From G963668655 sp963668655 (GTDB lineage: Bacteria > Myxococcota_A > SURF-8), in the NCBI GenBank assembly GCA_963668655.2, contig CAXXPQ010000002.1, positions 434,001 through 498,000 of the forward strand: DNA of 64,000 bases, given 5' to 3'. The notes below the pieces were generated by a model, which worked only from the letters and a program-made list of their open reading frames with translations, was not told where the DNA came from and ran no database searches. The translations under genes were made by a program, and so were the position numbers. Positions 1-11,554 of the stretch are shown in pieces (the first letter of the stretch is position 1; each line of letters begins with the position of its first letter).

Positions 1-2591
<2,591 letters not shown>

Positions 2592-2689
2592 ACAAAAGTC
2601 TAAGCTAGGTTAAGACTCGGATCATGTCTCTACCATTTCAACCAATGAATCGGTTGATCGGTTATCATGCCTTCATTCGATCTATTCAC

Positions 2690-2728
2690 TTGTCAAAGAA
2701 CCGATATAAAAAGCCCCCATGGGGCTTT
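2690..2728 (-). promoter_or_regulatory. rRNA spacer: GC hairpin with T tail and boxA-like motif upstream of 23S
   Basis: On the minus strand, just after tRNA-Ala, AAGCCCC and GGGGCTT form a hairpin followed by TTTTTA. It resembles an intrinsic terminator inside the operon. Directly downstream is GGTTCTTTGACAAG, similar to the boxA antitermination element; a comparable GGTCTTTGAAAAC lies in the 16S leader. Inference: antitermination lets polymerase pass the hairpin, or the hairpin is a processing site. Confidence 0.4.
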
Positions 2729-2739
2729 ATATGCGAAAT

Positions 2740-2815
2740 TGGTGGAGGATGTCGGATTCGAACCGGCGACCTCCTGCGTGCAAGGCAGGCGCTCTACCAT
2801 CTGAGCTAATCCCCC
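2740..2815 (-). tRNA. tRNA-Ala(UGC)
   Basis: A complete 76-nt cloverleaf on the minus strand with encoded CCA. The acceptor starts GGGGGATT, the D-arm is AGCTCAGATGGTAGAGC, the anticodon loop is CTTGCAC (anticodon TGC), and the T-arm is CCGGTTCGAATCCG. It sits in the 16S-23S spacer next to tRNA-Ile, a common bacterial arrangement. Confidence 0.98.
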
Positions 2816-2879
2816 GCCGCTAGTGGGCGTTGAACCGTCGCCGTCTGTCTTCGTCTCTGCCGTCCCACCTTATTATTGG

Positions 2880-2956
<77 letters not shown>

Positions 2957-3055
2957 GAATCCAGCGGTATTGCAGCATCCCAGCGGATCCGCGCTTTGAA
3001 ACGCGAACCATTCGCAACTACCGATTCAAAATTCAAAGATCGTCCTCGATCTCTC

Positions 3056-3078
3056 AAAACTGAATAGCAGATTTCGAA
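3056..3078. repeat. 3' arm of the pre-16S processing stem
   Basis: The plus strand reads AAAACTGAATAGCAGAT then TTCGAA. This is the inverted complement of the 16S leader at 4770-4790. In the minus-strand transcript the leader and trailer pair into a stem of at least 17 base pairs that encloses 16S. This matches the known RNase III processing stem of pre-16S rRNA. Confidence 0.75.
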
Positions 3079-3137
3079 GCTCCTTTCCCGAAGGAAAGGG
3101 AGAAACAATCGACCAGGGTTGTTTACCGAAAGGTAAA

Positions 3138-4699
<1,562 letters not shown>

Positions 4700-4769
4700 A
4701 AACCTGTGCTTTTCTTTGTTCTGAATGCCGTAGCATTCAGGAATCAACGGAGTTTTGTGTTTCTCTCGT

Positions 4770-4790
4770 TTCGATCTGCTATTCAGTTTT
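4770..4790. repeat. 5' arm of the pre-16S processing stem
   Basis: The 16S leader on the minus strand reads AAAACTGAATAGCAGATCGAA. It is complementary to the trailer at 3056-3078, apart from two extra T residues in the trailer. It directly follows a boxA-like GGTCTTTGAAAAC. Confidence 0.75.
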
Positions 4791-4822
4791 CAAAGACCGA
4801 GGCGCTTGCCGCGCGAAGTTGG

Positions 4823-4852
4823 AAACTACTCGAACCCGGGGGTTCCTGTCAA
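4823..4852 (-). promoter_or_regulatory. rRNA operon promoter P2
   Basis: Minus strand: TTGACA (4852-4847), an 18-nt spacer, then TAGTTT (4828-4823). Long A-tracts lie immediately upstream, like an UP element. It is the promoter-proximal member of a tandem pair driving 16S. Confidence 0.55.
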
Positions 4853-4932
4853 GCTTTTTTTTTCGTTTCCAAGCTTTTTTTCTCGTTCGGTTTTCAAGCT
4901 CGCCGGGGACCGTCTGTCCCAAGCGGGACGGA

Positions 4933-4961
4933 TGTATATCGGATCCCCCTTGGCCTGTCAA
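4933..4961 (-). promoter_or_regulatory. rRNA operon promoter P1 with UP-like A/T tract
   Basis: Minus strand: a perfect TTGACA (4961-4956), exactly 17 nt, then TATACA (4938-4933). The A/T-rich stretch at about 4962-5010 lies just upstream and would act as an UP element. Perfect -35, ideal spacing and UP tract fit a strong rRNA promoter. The rest of the gene-free stretch 4700-5214 holds P2, the leader and the divergent promoter of the next gene. Confidence 0.75.
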
Positions 4962-5137
4962 GTTTTTTTGAAATTCTTTTTCTCTTTTTTTTTATGATTC
5001 TATTTATCTCGTATTTTCGTACGGTTACGGACCCTCACTTTCGAAAAGAAACCTTGGAAAACGTCTTATTATTTTTCCGTAATCGGACCCGACCCGGTTT
5101 TTCCCGCTCCCCGCCCCCTTCCTCAAAACCTCCCTTC

Positions 5138-5166
5138 TTGCCACGATCGAAAACGCATGTTATAAG
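5138..5166 (+). promoter_or_regulatory. Sigma-70-type promoter for the methyltransferase/kce transcript
   Basis: TTGCCA (5138-5143), 17 nt, TATAAG (5161-5166). Transcription would start near 5173, about 40 nt before the ATG at 5215. It is divergent from the rRNA promoters. Confidence 0.55.
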
Positions 5167-5214
5167 GATGCGGACGGCCGTTCCTCGTGTTTTTCATCAT
5201 TCGGGAGCGTAGAC

Positions 5215-6222
5215 ATGAAAGAATCGGAACTCTTTGATATCAGTGACGAACTGGCCTATTCCTTTCGAAGAAGCGCGGTTCTTTTCGCCGCGCTCGAACT
5301 GGAACTGTTCGACACCCTTCGGGAGACGCCGCTTTCTCCCGGCGAACTCGGCGAGCGGATCGGCGCCGCGCCCGATCGCCTGCGCCGCCTGTTGGACGCC
5401 CTGACGCTCCTCGGATTTCTTCGCAGAAACGGCGGGGCCTACGCCGTGAAGGACGAATGGCTTCGGCTCACCGATCCGCAACGCGAGGACAATCTTCAGG
5501 CGCGCTACGCCCACGCGGCGAAGCTCAGCCGCAACTGGACCCGCATCGCCGATTCCCTGCGCGCCGACAGGCGCGTCCGGGATCTTCCCGAAAGCACGCT
5601 CCCGGAAAACGAGGATCGCATTCGGGCCTTCCATCGATCCCTGGGAAGCCGGACCCATCGGCTTTTCTCCGAAATCGCGGAAAGCCTTGCGGTGAAAGGC
5701 CCCGTGAGAATCCTGGATCTCGGCGGCGGCTTCGGAGACGCCTGCCGTCCGTTTCTGGAACGCGATCCGAAAAGCACGGCCGTTCTCTTCGAAAACGCGG
5801 AGACCATCGCCCAGGCCCGCCCGCACATGGAGCGGCTGGGCTTCGGCGGCCGCATGGACTATGTGGCGGGCGATTTCCTTCACGACCCGCTGCCCGCCGG
5901 GTTCGATCTTCTCATCGTTTCCAACATCCTGCACATCTACGGAGAGGCGACGAACCTCCGATTGCTGGAAGCGCTTCACAAGGCGGCGAATCCCGGAGGC
6001 CTGCTGCTGGCGCGGGATATCACCATCGACGAGGATCGCACGGGGCCCGCGTCCGGCGTTCTCTTCGCCCTGAACATGGCCATCAACACGGACGAGGGCG
6101 ACGCTTATCCGCGCTCCGCGGTACGGCGCTGGCTGGAGCAAAGCGGCTGGTCCTCCCCCGCCGACATCGACACCGCCGAGAAGGGCATCTATATTCTCCG
6201 CGCGGTCAAGGAGGGCGATTGA
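5215..6222 (+). CDS. SAM-dependent O-methyltransferase-like protein
   Basis: A 335-residue protein with the two-part layout of the acetylserotonin/caffeate O-methyltransferase-like family. Residues 1-90 are a winged-helix dimerisation domain (PDRLRRLLDALTLLGFL). A Rossmann methyltransferase domain follows, with SAM motif I ILDLGGGFG at 166-174 and a later NPGGLLLARD strand typical of motif III. The catalytic-base histidine of plant enzymes cannot be placed with certainty, so substrate and even O-specificity are unknown. The start ATG has GGGAG just upstream. The stop codon overlaps the TTG start of the next gene, so the two are translationally coupled and run on into kce. A role in lysine catabolism is suggested only by position. 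Confidence 0.8.
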   Translation: MKESELFDISDELAYSFRRSAVLFAALELELFDTLRETPLSPGELGERIGAAPDRLRRLLDALTLLGFLRRNGGAYAVKDEWLRLTDPQREDNLQARYAHAAKLSRNWTRIADSLRADRRVRDLPESTLPENEDRIRAFHRSLGSRTHRLFSEIAESLAVKGPVRILDLGGGFGDACRPFLERDPKSTAVLFENAETIAQARPHMERLGFGGRMDYVAGDFLHDPLPAGFDLLIVSNILHIYGEATNLRLLEALHKAANPGGLLLARDITIDEDRTGPASGVLFALNMAINTDEGDAYPRSAVRRWLEQSGWSSPADIDTAEKGIYILRAVKEGD

Positions 6223-7010
6223 ACGCGCCGACGAAACGTCCCGCGCCGGAACCGCCGCCGCGCATCGGTATCAGCGCCGCGCTCTGGACCGAACGGGAGG
6301 ACTGGACTGACGACCACCGAAAGGCGTACAGCCGCGCGAAGCAGGAATACGTGCGGCTCGTGGAGGACCGGGGCGGCGCGCCGCTCGTGCTGCCCATCGT
6401 GGAACGGCTCCCGCTGGCGCTGGCCATGCTCACTGGGCTGGACGGCCTGCTGCTGTCCGGCGGCGACGACGTGGATCCTTCGCACTACGGCGAGCCCGAC
6501 CGCTTTCCGGATTCCATCATCCACCCCACGCGCGACCGTTTCGAGATCGCCCTGATTCAGGAGGCCGTGCGTATCGGCCTTCCCGTCTTCGGCATCTGCC
6601 GGGGTCTTCAGGTGCTGAACGTCGCCTTGGGCGGCACCCTGCACCAGGACGGCTCCCTGCGCCCCGGAACCTTGCCCCACAAGGCCGTGCGCGCCGGAGA
6701 GTATCTCTACCATCCCGTGATTCCGGTACAGGGAACGCTCTTCCGAGATCGCATCATGCCGAAGGAGACCGTCGTCAACAGCCGCCATCATCAGCACGTC
6801 AAGGATCTGGCCGGTTCGCTGCGGGCCTCCGCGCACGCCCCCGACGGCATCGTGGAGGCCGCGGAGTGGACGGACGACTCCAGGTATGTTATGGCCGTGC
6901 AGTGGCATCCGGAATCCGAACCGGATTCCCCGCTGACCGATGCCCTGCTTGACGATTTTCTTCGGGCCGCGAAAAACCGCCGTTTACCGGTGGGCCCCGG
7001 CTCCGATTGA
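6219..7010 (+). CDS. Class-I glutamine amidotransferase-like hydrolase (peptidase C26, PuuD-like)
   Basis: A 263-residue protein related to gamma-glutamyl-GABA hydrolase PuuD. The catalytic nucleophile Cys127 lies in GICRGLQVLN, and the dyad/triad His230 and Glu232 in QWHPE. The conserved LLLSGGDDVDPSHY is at 78-90. PuuD-type enzymes cleave gamma-glutamyl amides of amines; the substrate here is unknown. The start is inferred as TTG at 6219, overlapping the preceding stop (TTGA), with AGGAGG at 6209-6214. No ATG in frame leaves the N-terminus intact. Being between a methyltransferase and kce suggests use on a lysine-derived or amine intermediate. Confidence 0.85.
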   Translation: MNAPTKRPAPEPPPRIGISAALWTEREDWTDDHRKAYSRAKQEYVRLVEDRGGAPLVLPIVERLPLALAMLTGLDGLLLSGGDDVDPSHYGEPDRFPDSIIHPTRDRFEIALIQEAVRIGLPVFGICRGLQVLNVALGGTLHQDGSLRPGTLPHKAVRAGEYLYHPVIPVQGTLFRDRIMPKETVVNSRHHQHVKDLAGSLRASAHAPDGIVEAAEWTDDSRYVMAVQWHPESEPDSPLTDALLDDFLRAAKNRRLPVGPGSD

Positions 7011-7029
7011 GCGAAAGGAATTCGATCCC

Positions 7030-7881
7030 ATGTCCAAGGTTATCATCACCGCCGCCATCTGCGGCGCGGAAGTCACCCGGAAACAGCAGCCCGCCCTGCC
7101 GATTCTGGCCGACGAACTGGCCGCCGAAAGCAGGCGCTGCGTGGAGGCGGGCGCGGCGATCATCCACCTGCACGTGCGCACGCCGGACGGACGTCCCACC
7201 CAGGACAGGGCCGTCTTCCGCCAGGCCATGCGCGCCATTCGCGAAGCCTGCGATCCGGTTCCCATCATCCAGCCGTCCACGGGCGGCGCGGTGGGCATGG
7301 ATTGGCGGGAACGCCTCCAGCCGGTGGAACTGCTGCCGGAAATGGCCACTCTGGACTGCGGCACCGTGAATTTCGGAGACGAGATTTTCGTGAACGACCT
7401 GCCGCTCATGCGCCGCTTTGCAAAGGAAATGCACGCCCGCGAGGTGCTGCCCGAACTGGAATGCTTCGACCTCTCCCACGTCCTTTCCGCCCACCGTCTC
7501 TGGGAGGAAGGTCTGCTCGCCTGCCACAAGCACTTCGATCTCGTCCTGGGCATTTCCGGCGCGCTGGACGCTTCGCCGTCGTCGCTCGCCGCCATGCTGG
7601 AGCGCGTGGGCGCGGACGCCACCTGGACCGCCGCCGCCGTGGGCCGACACCAGAACGCCGTCCTGCTGGCCGCCCTGGCCTTCGGCGGACACGTGCGCGT
7701 GGGCTTCGAGGACAACATTTACCTTCAAAAAGGCGTCCGGGCGAAGAGCAACGCGGACTTCGTGGAACGGGCGGTGCGCGTCGCCCGGGAAATCGGCCGG
7801 GAACCGGCAAATCCGTCCGATGCGCGCGCGCTGCTGGGCATTCGCCCCGATCGCGTCGAGAAACTGAAACTGGAGGAGTGA
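7030..7881 (+). CDS. kce: 3-keto-5-aminohexanoate cleavage enzyme
   Basis: A 283-residue member of the BKACE (DUF849) family. In lysine fermentation Kce converts 3-keto-5-aminohexanoate plus acetyl-CoA into acetoacetate plus 3-aminobutyryl-CoA. Visible family features are the zinc-binding pair in HLHVR (His46, His48), QPSTGG at 81-86, the ATLDCGTVNFG block at 106-116 and Glu227 in GFEDN, which corresponds to the third zinc ligand. The ATG at 7030 was chosen because the family starts at the first beta strand (KVIITAAI) and AAAGGA precedes it; the longer open frame overlaps the previous gene. It lies 19 nt after the amidotransferase and is separated by 335 bp from kdd, the gene for the preceding step. 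Confidence 0.93.
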   Translation: MSKVIITAAICGAEVTRKQQPALPILADELAAESRRCVEAGAAIIHLHVRTPDGRPTQDRAVFRQAMRAIREACDPVPIIQPSTGGAVGMDWRERLQPVELLPEMATLDCGTVNFGDEIFVNDLPLMRRFAKEMHAREVLPELECFDLSHVLSAHRLWEEGLLACHKHFDLVLGISGALDASPSSLAAMLERVGADATWTAAAVGRHQNAVLLAALAFGGHVRVGFEDNIYLQKGVRAKSNADFVERAVRVAREIGREPANPSDARALLGIRPDRVEKLKLEE

Positions 7882-8003
7882 ACGCTCTTGTTCTTCTGGT
7901 TCCTTTTCTTATTTCCAGGATTCTTCTGCACTCTCACGACGCAATCCGTCTTCATCCGGATCGGCTATTCGCGATATTTTTCATCGGAGAGTATCCATTG
8001 TCC

Positions 8004-8061
8004 GAATTCCTTCCACATTCCGGAATTCATGGGTTGCCTTTCCCAAACAAGATTGTATAAT
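8004..8061 (+). promoter_or_regulatory. Promoter and inverted repeat before kdd-kam operon
   Basis: TTGCCT (8034-8039), a 16-nt spacer and a perfect TATAAT (8056-8061) form a sigma-70-type promoter. Immediately upstream, GAATTCC (8004-8010) and GGAATTC (8022-8028) form an inverted repeat with an 11-nt centre, a possible operator. The start site would leave a leader of about 150 nt before kdd. Nothing else is evident in the gene-free 7882-8216. Confidence 0.55.
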
Positions 8062-8216
8062 CCCGCTGTTTTCCGGCGGCGAAGCCGCAATCGACCGTCC
8101 GCGTCGAGGCATTTTTCCGTGCGCCGAAGGATTTTGCGGACCCTCGATTTTTCCTTCGCCGCCCTTGCAATATGACCCGATCGGGCGTAGCCTGAAGACG
8201 TGAAAGGAGGTCCGAA

Positions 8217-9266
8217 ATGACCGGGCAACCCAGAGGAAACCGCTACGGCGTCCACCGCGTGATCGAGCCCCCGGGCGTTCTTCCCCAGCCCGCGCTTCGC
8301 GTGAACAACGACATGAGTACGCTGTACGACAACGAGATTCTATGCGAGGTGCAGACGCTCAACGTCGATTCCGCCAGCTTCACCCAGATCAAGGAGGAGG
8401 CGGGCGGCGACGTGGAGGAAATCAAACGCATCATGCGTTCCATCGTGGACCGTTTCGGCAAGCACAAGAATCCGGTCACCGGCTCCGGCGGCATGTTCAT
8501 CGGCCGGGTGATCGCGATCGGAGACGCGCTGAAGGAGCGCATCGACCTGCGGGAAGGCGATCGTATCGCGTCTCTCGTCTCGCTGTCGCTCACCCCGCTC
8601 GCCATCGAGGATATCCTGGCCGTTCGCCCGGAAACCGACCAGGTGGACGTCAAGGCCCGGGCGATCCTGTTCGAATCCGCCATCTACGCCAAACTGCCGG
8701 ACGACATCCCGGACAAGTTGGCCCTGGCCGTGCTCGACGTGGCGGGCGCGCCCGCGCAGACCGCGCGTCTGGTGCGCCCCGGTGATACGGTCTGCATCAT
8801 CGGCGCGGCGGGAAAATCTGGCCTGCTTTGCGCCTACGAAGCCAAGCGCCGGGCGGGCGTGACCGGAAAGGTGATCGGCGTCAAGCACAGCCCCCGGGGC
8901 ATCGAGGTGCTGGAGAACGCGGACTTCGTGGACGAGATCGTCCAGGGTTCGGCGGTGGATGCGGTGGATCTGCTGGAGAAACTCGGCCGCGTGACCGATG
9001 GCGAACTCTGCGACGTAGTCATCAACTGCGTGAACGTGCCGGATTGCGAGATGGGCTCCATCCTTCCCTGCAAGGAAGGCGGCACGGTGTATTTCTTCAG
9101 TATGGCCACCAGCTTCACCAAGGCCGCCCTGGGCGCGGAGGGCGTGGGCAAGGACATCACCATGATCGTCGGCAACGGCTATACCAAAGGCCACGCCGAC
9201 ATCACGCTGAACCTTCTGCGGGAAAGCGCGTACATCCGCTCCGAATTCGAGAAGCGGTATCTGTAG
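8217..9266 (+). CDS. kdd: L-erythro-3,5-diaminohexanoate dehydrogenase
   Basis: A 349-residue NAD(P)-dependent dehydrogenase that oxidatively deaminates 3,5-diaminohexanoate to 3-keto-5-aminohexanoate in lysine fermentation. The N-terminal half carries family signatures (SGGMFIGRVIAIG, LREGDRIASLVSLSLTPL). A Rossmann nucleotide fold follows with VCIIGAAGKSG at 192-202. The start has a strong AAAGGAGGT seven bases upstream. It is the first gene of the kdd-kamA-kamB-kamC-kamD-kamE operon; its own promoter lies at 8034-8061. Length matches the family. Confidence 0.93.
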   Translation: MTGQPRGNRYGVHRVIEPPGVLPQPALRVNNDMSTLYDNEILCEVQTLNVDSASFTQIKEEAGGDVEEIKRIMRSIVDRFGKHKNPVTGSGGMFIGRVIAIGDALKERIDLREGDRIASLVSLSLTPLAIEDILAVRPETDQVDVKARAILFESAIYAKLPDDIPDKLALAVLDVAGAPAQTARLVRPGDTVCIIGAAGKSGLLCAYEAKRRAGVTGKVIGVKHSPRGIEVLENADFVDEIVQGSAVDAVDLLEKLGRVTDGELCDVVINCVNVPDCEMGSILPCKEGGTVYFFSMATSFTKAALGAEGVGKDITMIVGNGYTKGHADITLNLLRESAYIRSEFEKRYL

Positions 9267-9287
9267 TCCGGAAACGAGGAGAATTTC

Positions 9288-10562
9288 ATGAGCATGCACA
9301 CGGAGCCGTCCCGCTTTCGCGACCGGGAAATCTGGAAAGACGTAACCGAATCCCAGTGGAACGACTGGCACTGGCAGATGGGCCATCAGATTCGCACCGT
9401 GGAGGATCTGAAGAAAGCCATCCCGCTCTCCGACGAGGAAGAAGCAGGCGTCCGGGCCAGCCTGAAGAAATTCCGCATGGCCATCACCCCGTATTACGCC
9501 AGTCTGATCGATCCCTCCGATCCCCATTGCCCGGTGCGCTTGCAGGCCGTTCCCCGGGGGGAAGAAGCCGTTCGCGGCGTCAACGATCTGGAAGATCCGC
9601 TGGCCGAGGACGAGGACATGCCCGTCAAGGGCCTGACCCACCGCTACCCGGACCGCGTTCTGCTGCTCATCACGGAAGTTTGCAGCATGTACTGCCGCCA
9701 CTGCACGCGCCGCCGCAAGGTGGGGGAGATGGACGACCACATCCGCAAGGACGACATCGAGGCGGCCTTCGAGTACATCCGCAACACACCGGAGGTTCGG
9801 GATGTCATCATCAGCGGCGGCGATCCCTTCACCCTGCACGACGACAAAATCGAGTACATCCTGTCCAGCCTGCAGGCCATTCCCCACGTGGAGATCATCC
9901 GCATCGGCACGCGCACGCCGGTGGTCATGCCCATGCGGATCACGGAAAAACTGGCCGCCATCGTGAAGAAATACCACCCGGTCTACGTCAACACGCACTT
10001 CAACCACCCGAAGGAACTGACGCCCGAAGCCGTGGACGCCTGCGCGCGTCTGGCCGACAGCGGCGTTCCGCTGGGTAACCAGAGCGTGCTCTTGCGCTAT
10101 GTCAACGACTGCCCGCACGTCATGAAGGAACTGGTCCACAAGCTTCTCATGGCTCGCATCAAGCCGTACTACATCTATCAGTGCGATCTTTCCATGGGCA
10201 TCGGCCATTTCCGCACGCCCGTCAGCCGCGGCATCGAAATCATCGAGGCGCTGCGCGGCCATACCAGCGGCATGGCCGTTCCCACCTTCGTCGTGGACGC
10301 GCCCGGCGGCGGCGGCAAGGTGCCCATCATGCCCAACTACATCGTCAGCCAGACGCCGGGCAAGATCCTGGTGCGCAACTACGAGGGCATCATTTCGCGC
10401 TACAACGAAAACCCGGCCGTGGACAGCGGCTGCGGGCACCACGACGCCTGCCGGAACCCCCGCTTCGCCGTGAAAGAGGGCCCCGCCGCCATGATGGCTC
10501 CCGAGGGGGACATGAACATCGGGCCGATCTCCGAACGCAAGAAACGAAAGGGAGTTCATTGA
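9288..10562 (+). CDS. kamA: L-lysine 2,3-aminomutase
   Basis: A 424-residue radical-SAM, PLP-dependent enzyme that converts L-lysine to L-beta-lysine, the entry step of the pathway. The radical-SAM cluster is Cys132-x3-Cys136-x2-Cys139 (CSMYCRHC). The PLP lysine is expected at Lys344 in DAPGGGGKVPIMPN. C-terminal Cys382 and Cys388 lie where the zinc site of the Clostridium enzyme is found. SGGDPFTLHDD is the usual family block. It follows kdd by 21 nt, and its stop overlaps the TTG start of the next gene. Confidence 0.96.
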   Translation: MSMHTEPSRFRDREIWKDVTESQWNDWHWQMGHQIRTVEDLKKAIPLSDEEEAGVRASLKKFRMAITPYYASLIDPSDPHCPVRLQAVPRGEEAVRGVNDLEDPLAEDEDMPVKGLTHRYPDRVLLLITEVCSMYCRHCTRRRKVGEMDDHIRKDDIEAAFEYIRNTPEVRDVIISGGDPFTLHDDKIEYILSSLQAIPHVEIIRIGTRTPVVMPMRITEKLAAIVKKYHPVYVNTHFNHPKELTPEAVDACARLADSGVPLGNQSVLLRYVNDCPHVMKELVHKLLMARIKPYYIYQCDLSMGIGHFRTPVSRGIEIIEALRGHTSGMAVPTFVVDAPGGGGKVPIMPNYIVSQTPGKILVRNYEGIISRYNENPAVDSGCGHHDACRNPRFAVKEGPAAMMAPEGDMNIGPISERKKRKGVH

Positions 10563-11554
10563 CCCGGCCGCTGCTCAGCCGATCCTCGAAACCGCTGTTT
10601 CTGGTGGGCTGCTCGAAAAACGCCGGAAAAACGGCCGCTCTGAACCGCCTGCGCTCGGAGGCTTACCGGGCGGGGGTTTCCGGCTTCGGCCTCTGCACGA
10701 GCGGATGGGACGGGGAGGAGGCGGACCACCTCACCGGCTTGGAGAAACCCGCCGTCGTCGCCTTCGAGGGAGATTGGGTCGCCACCTCCGGGCGGCTGTT
10801 CGCCAAGGCCGCCGCCCGTTTCGAGATCCTCTGGGCCGCCTCCGAGAGCGGACGTTTCGGGCGCATGGCCGTCGGACGCTGCACGCGTCCCGGACGCGTG
10901 CAGCTGGTGTCTCCGCCCTCGGTGCGACTCCTGGGCGACATCATCCGGCGTCTTCGCGAGGCGGGCGCCACGCGCGTTCTCATCGACGGAGCCGCCGACC
11001 GCCGCACCCCCATCTCTTCGGTCTCGGACGGTGCGGTGGGGCTGGTTTTCTCTTCCGTTCGTCACGATTCCCCGGAACGTCTCGCCCGGCGCGTGCAAGA
11101 CGCCCTGGAACGCTATCGTGTTCCGCGCACGGAACTTCCGCGTCCCTCCGACCTGACGGGCCACGGCATCGCGTACCTGAAAGGCGGACGCTGGCGGCGC
11201 GGTACCCGCTTTCCGTCCGACTGGCACGACGCCTCGGATCCTCCCGAAGCCGCCTGGTGCGGAGGACCGCTCACTTCCGGCGTCTTGAACGATCTGTCGG
11301 CCCTGGGCGTCCGCCGGATCGTCGTCGAGGATCCTTCCCGGATTTTTCTGGACCGCGCGGGGCTCGCCCTCATACGGAAACGAAACACGCTTTTGGAGTC
11401 GGGTGCGGTTTTTCCCATCGAATTCGTTTCCATCCGCTGTGACGCCGACACCTCCGGCTCGCTTCCCTTGCGAAAATCCCTGGACGCGCTGCGTCCGATC
11501 TGTGGAGACATACCCGTTTTCGATCCCTGGGCCGCTCGAGAGGAACCGTCATGA
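10559..11554 (+). CDS. kamB: KamB-like P-loop protein of the lysine fermentation cluster
   Basis: A 331-residue protein recognised mainly by context: kam clusters carry an uncharacterised pair, KamB and MutS-like KamC, between kamA and kamD. Near the N-terminus FLVGCSKNAGKTAAL (residues 14-28) is a P-loop of the G-x5-GKT kind seen in dethiobiotin synthetase- and MobB-like NTPases. The rest shows no catalytic motif I can name. The start is inferred as TTG at 10559, overlapping the kamA stop (TTGA), with AAGGGAG upstream; upstream frame continues antisense-like into kamA and is not real. It overlaps kamC by four bases (ATGA). Inference: with KamC it may maintain or reactivate the B12-dependent 5,6-aminomutase. 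Confidence 0.72.
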   Translation: MTRPLLSRSSKPLFLVGCSKNAGKTAALNRLRSEAYRAGVSGFGLCTSGWDGEEADHLTGLEKPAVVAFEGDWVATSGRLFAKAAARFEILWAASESGRFGRMAVGRCTRPGRVQLVSPPSVRLLGDIIRRLREAGATRVLIDGAADRRTPISSVSDGAVGLVFSSVRHDSPERLARRVQDALERYRVPRTELPRPSDLTGHGIAYLKGGRWRRGTRFPSDWHDASDPPEAAWCGGPLTSGVLNDLSALGVRRIVVEDPSRIFLDRAGLALIRKRNTLLESGAVFPIEFVSIRCDADTSGSLPLRKSLDALRPICGDIPVFDPWAAREEPS

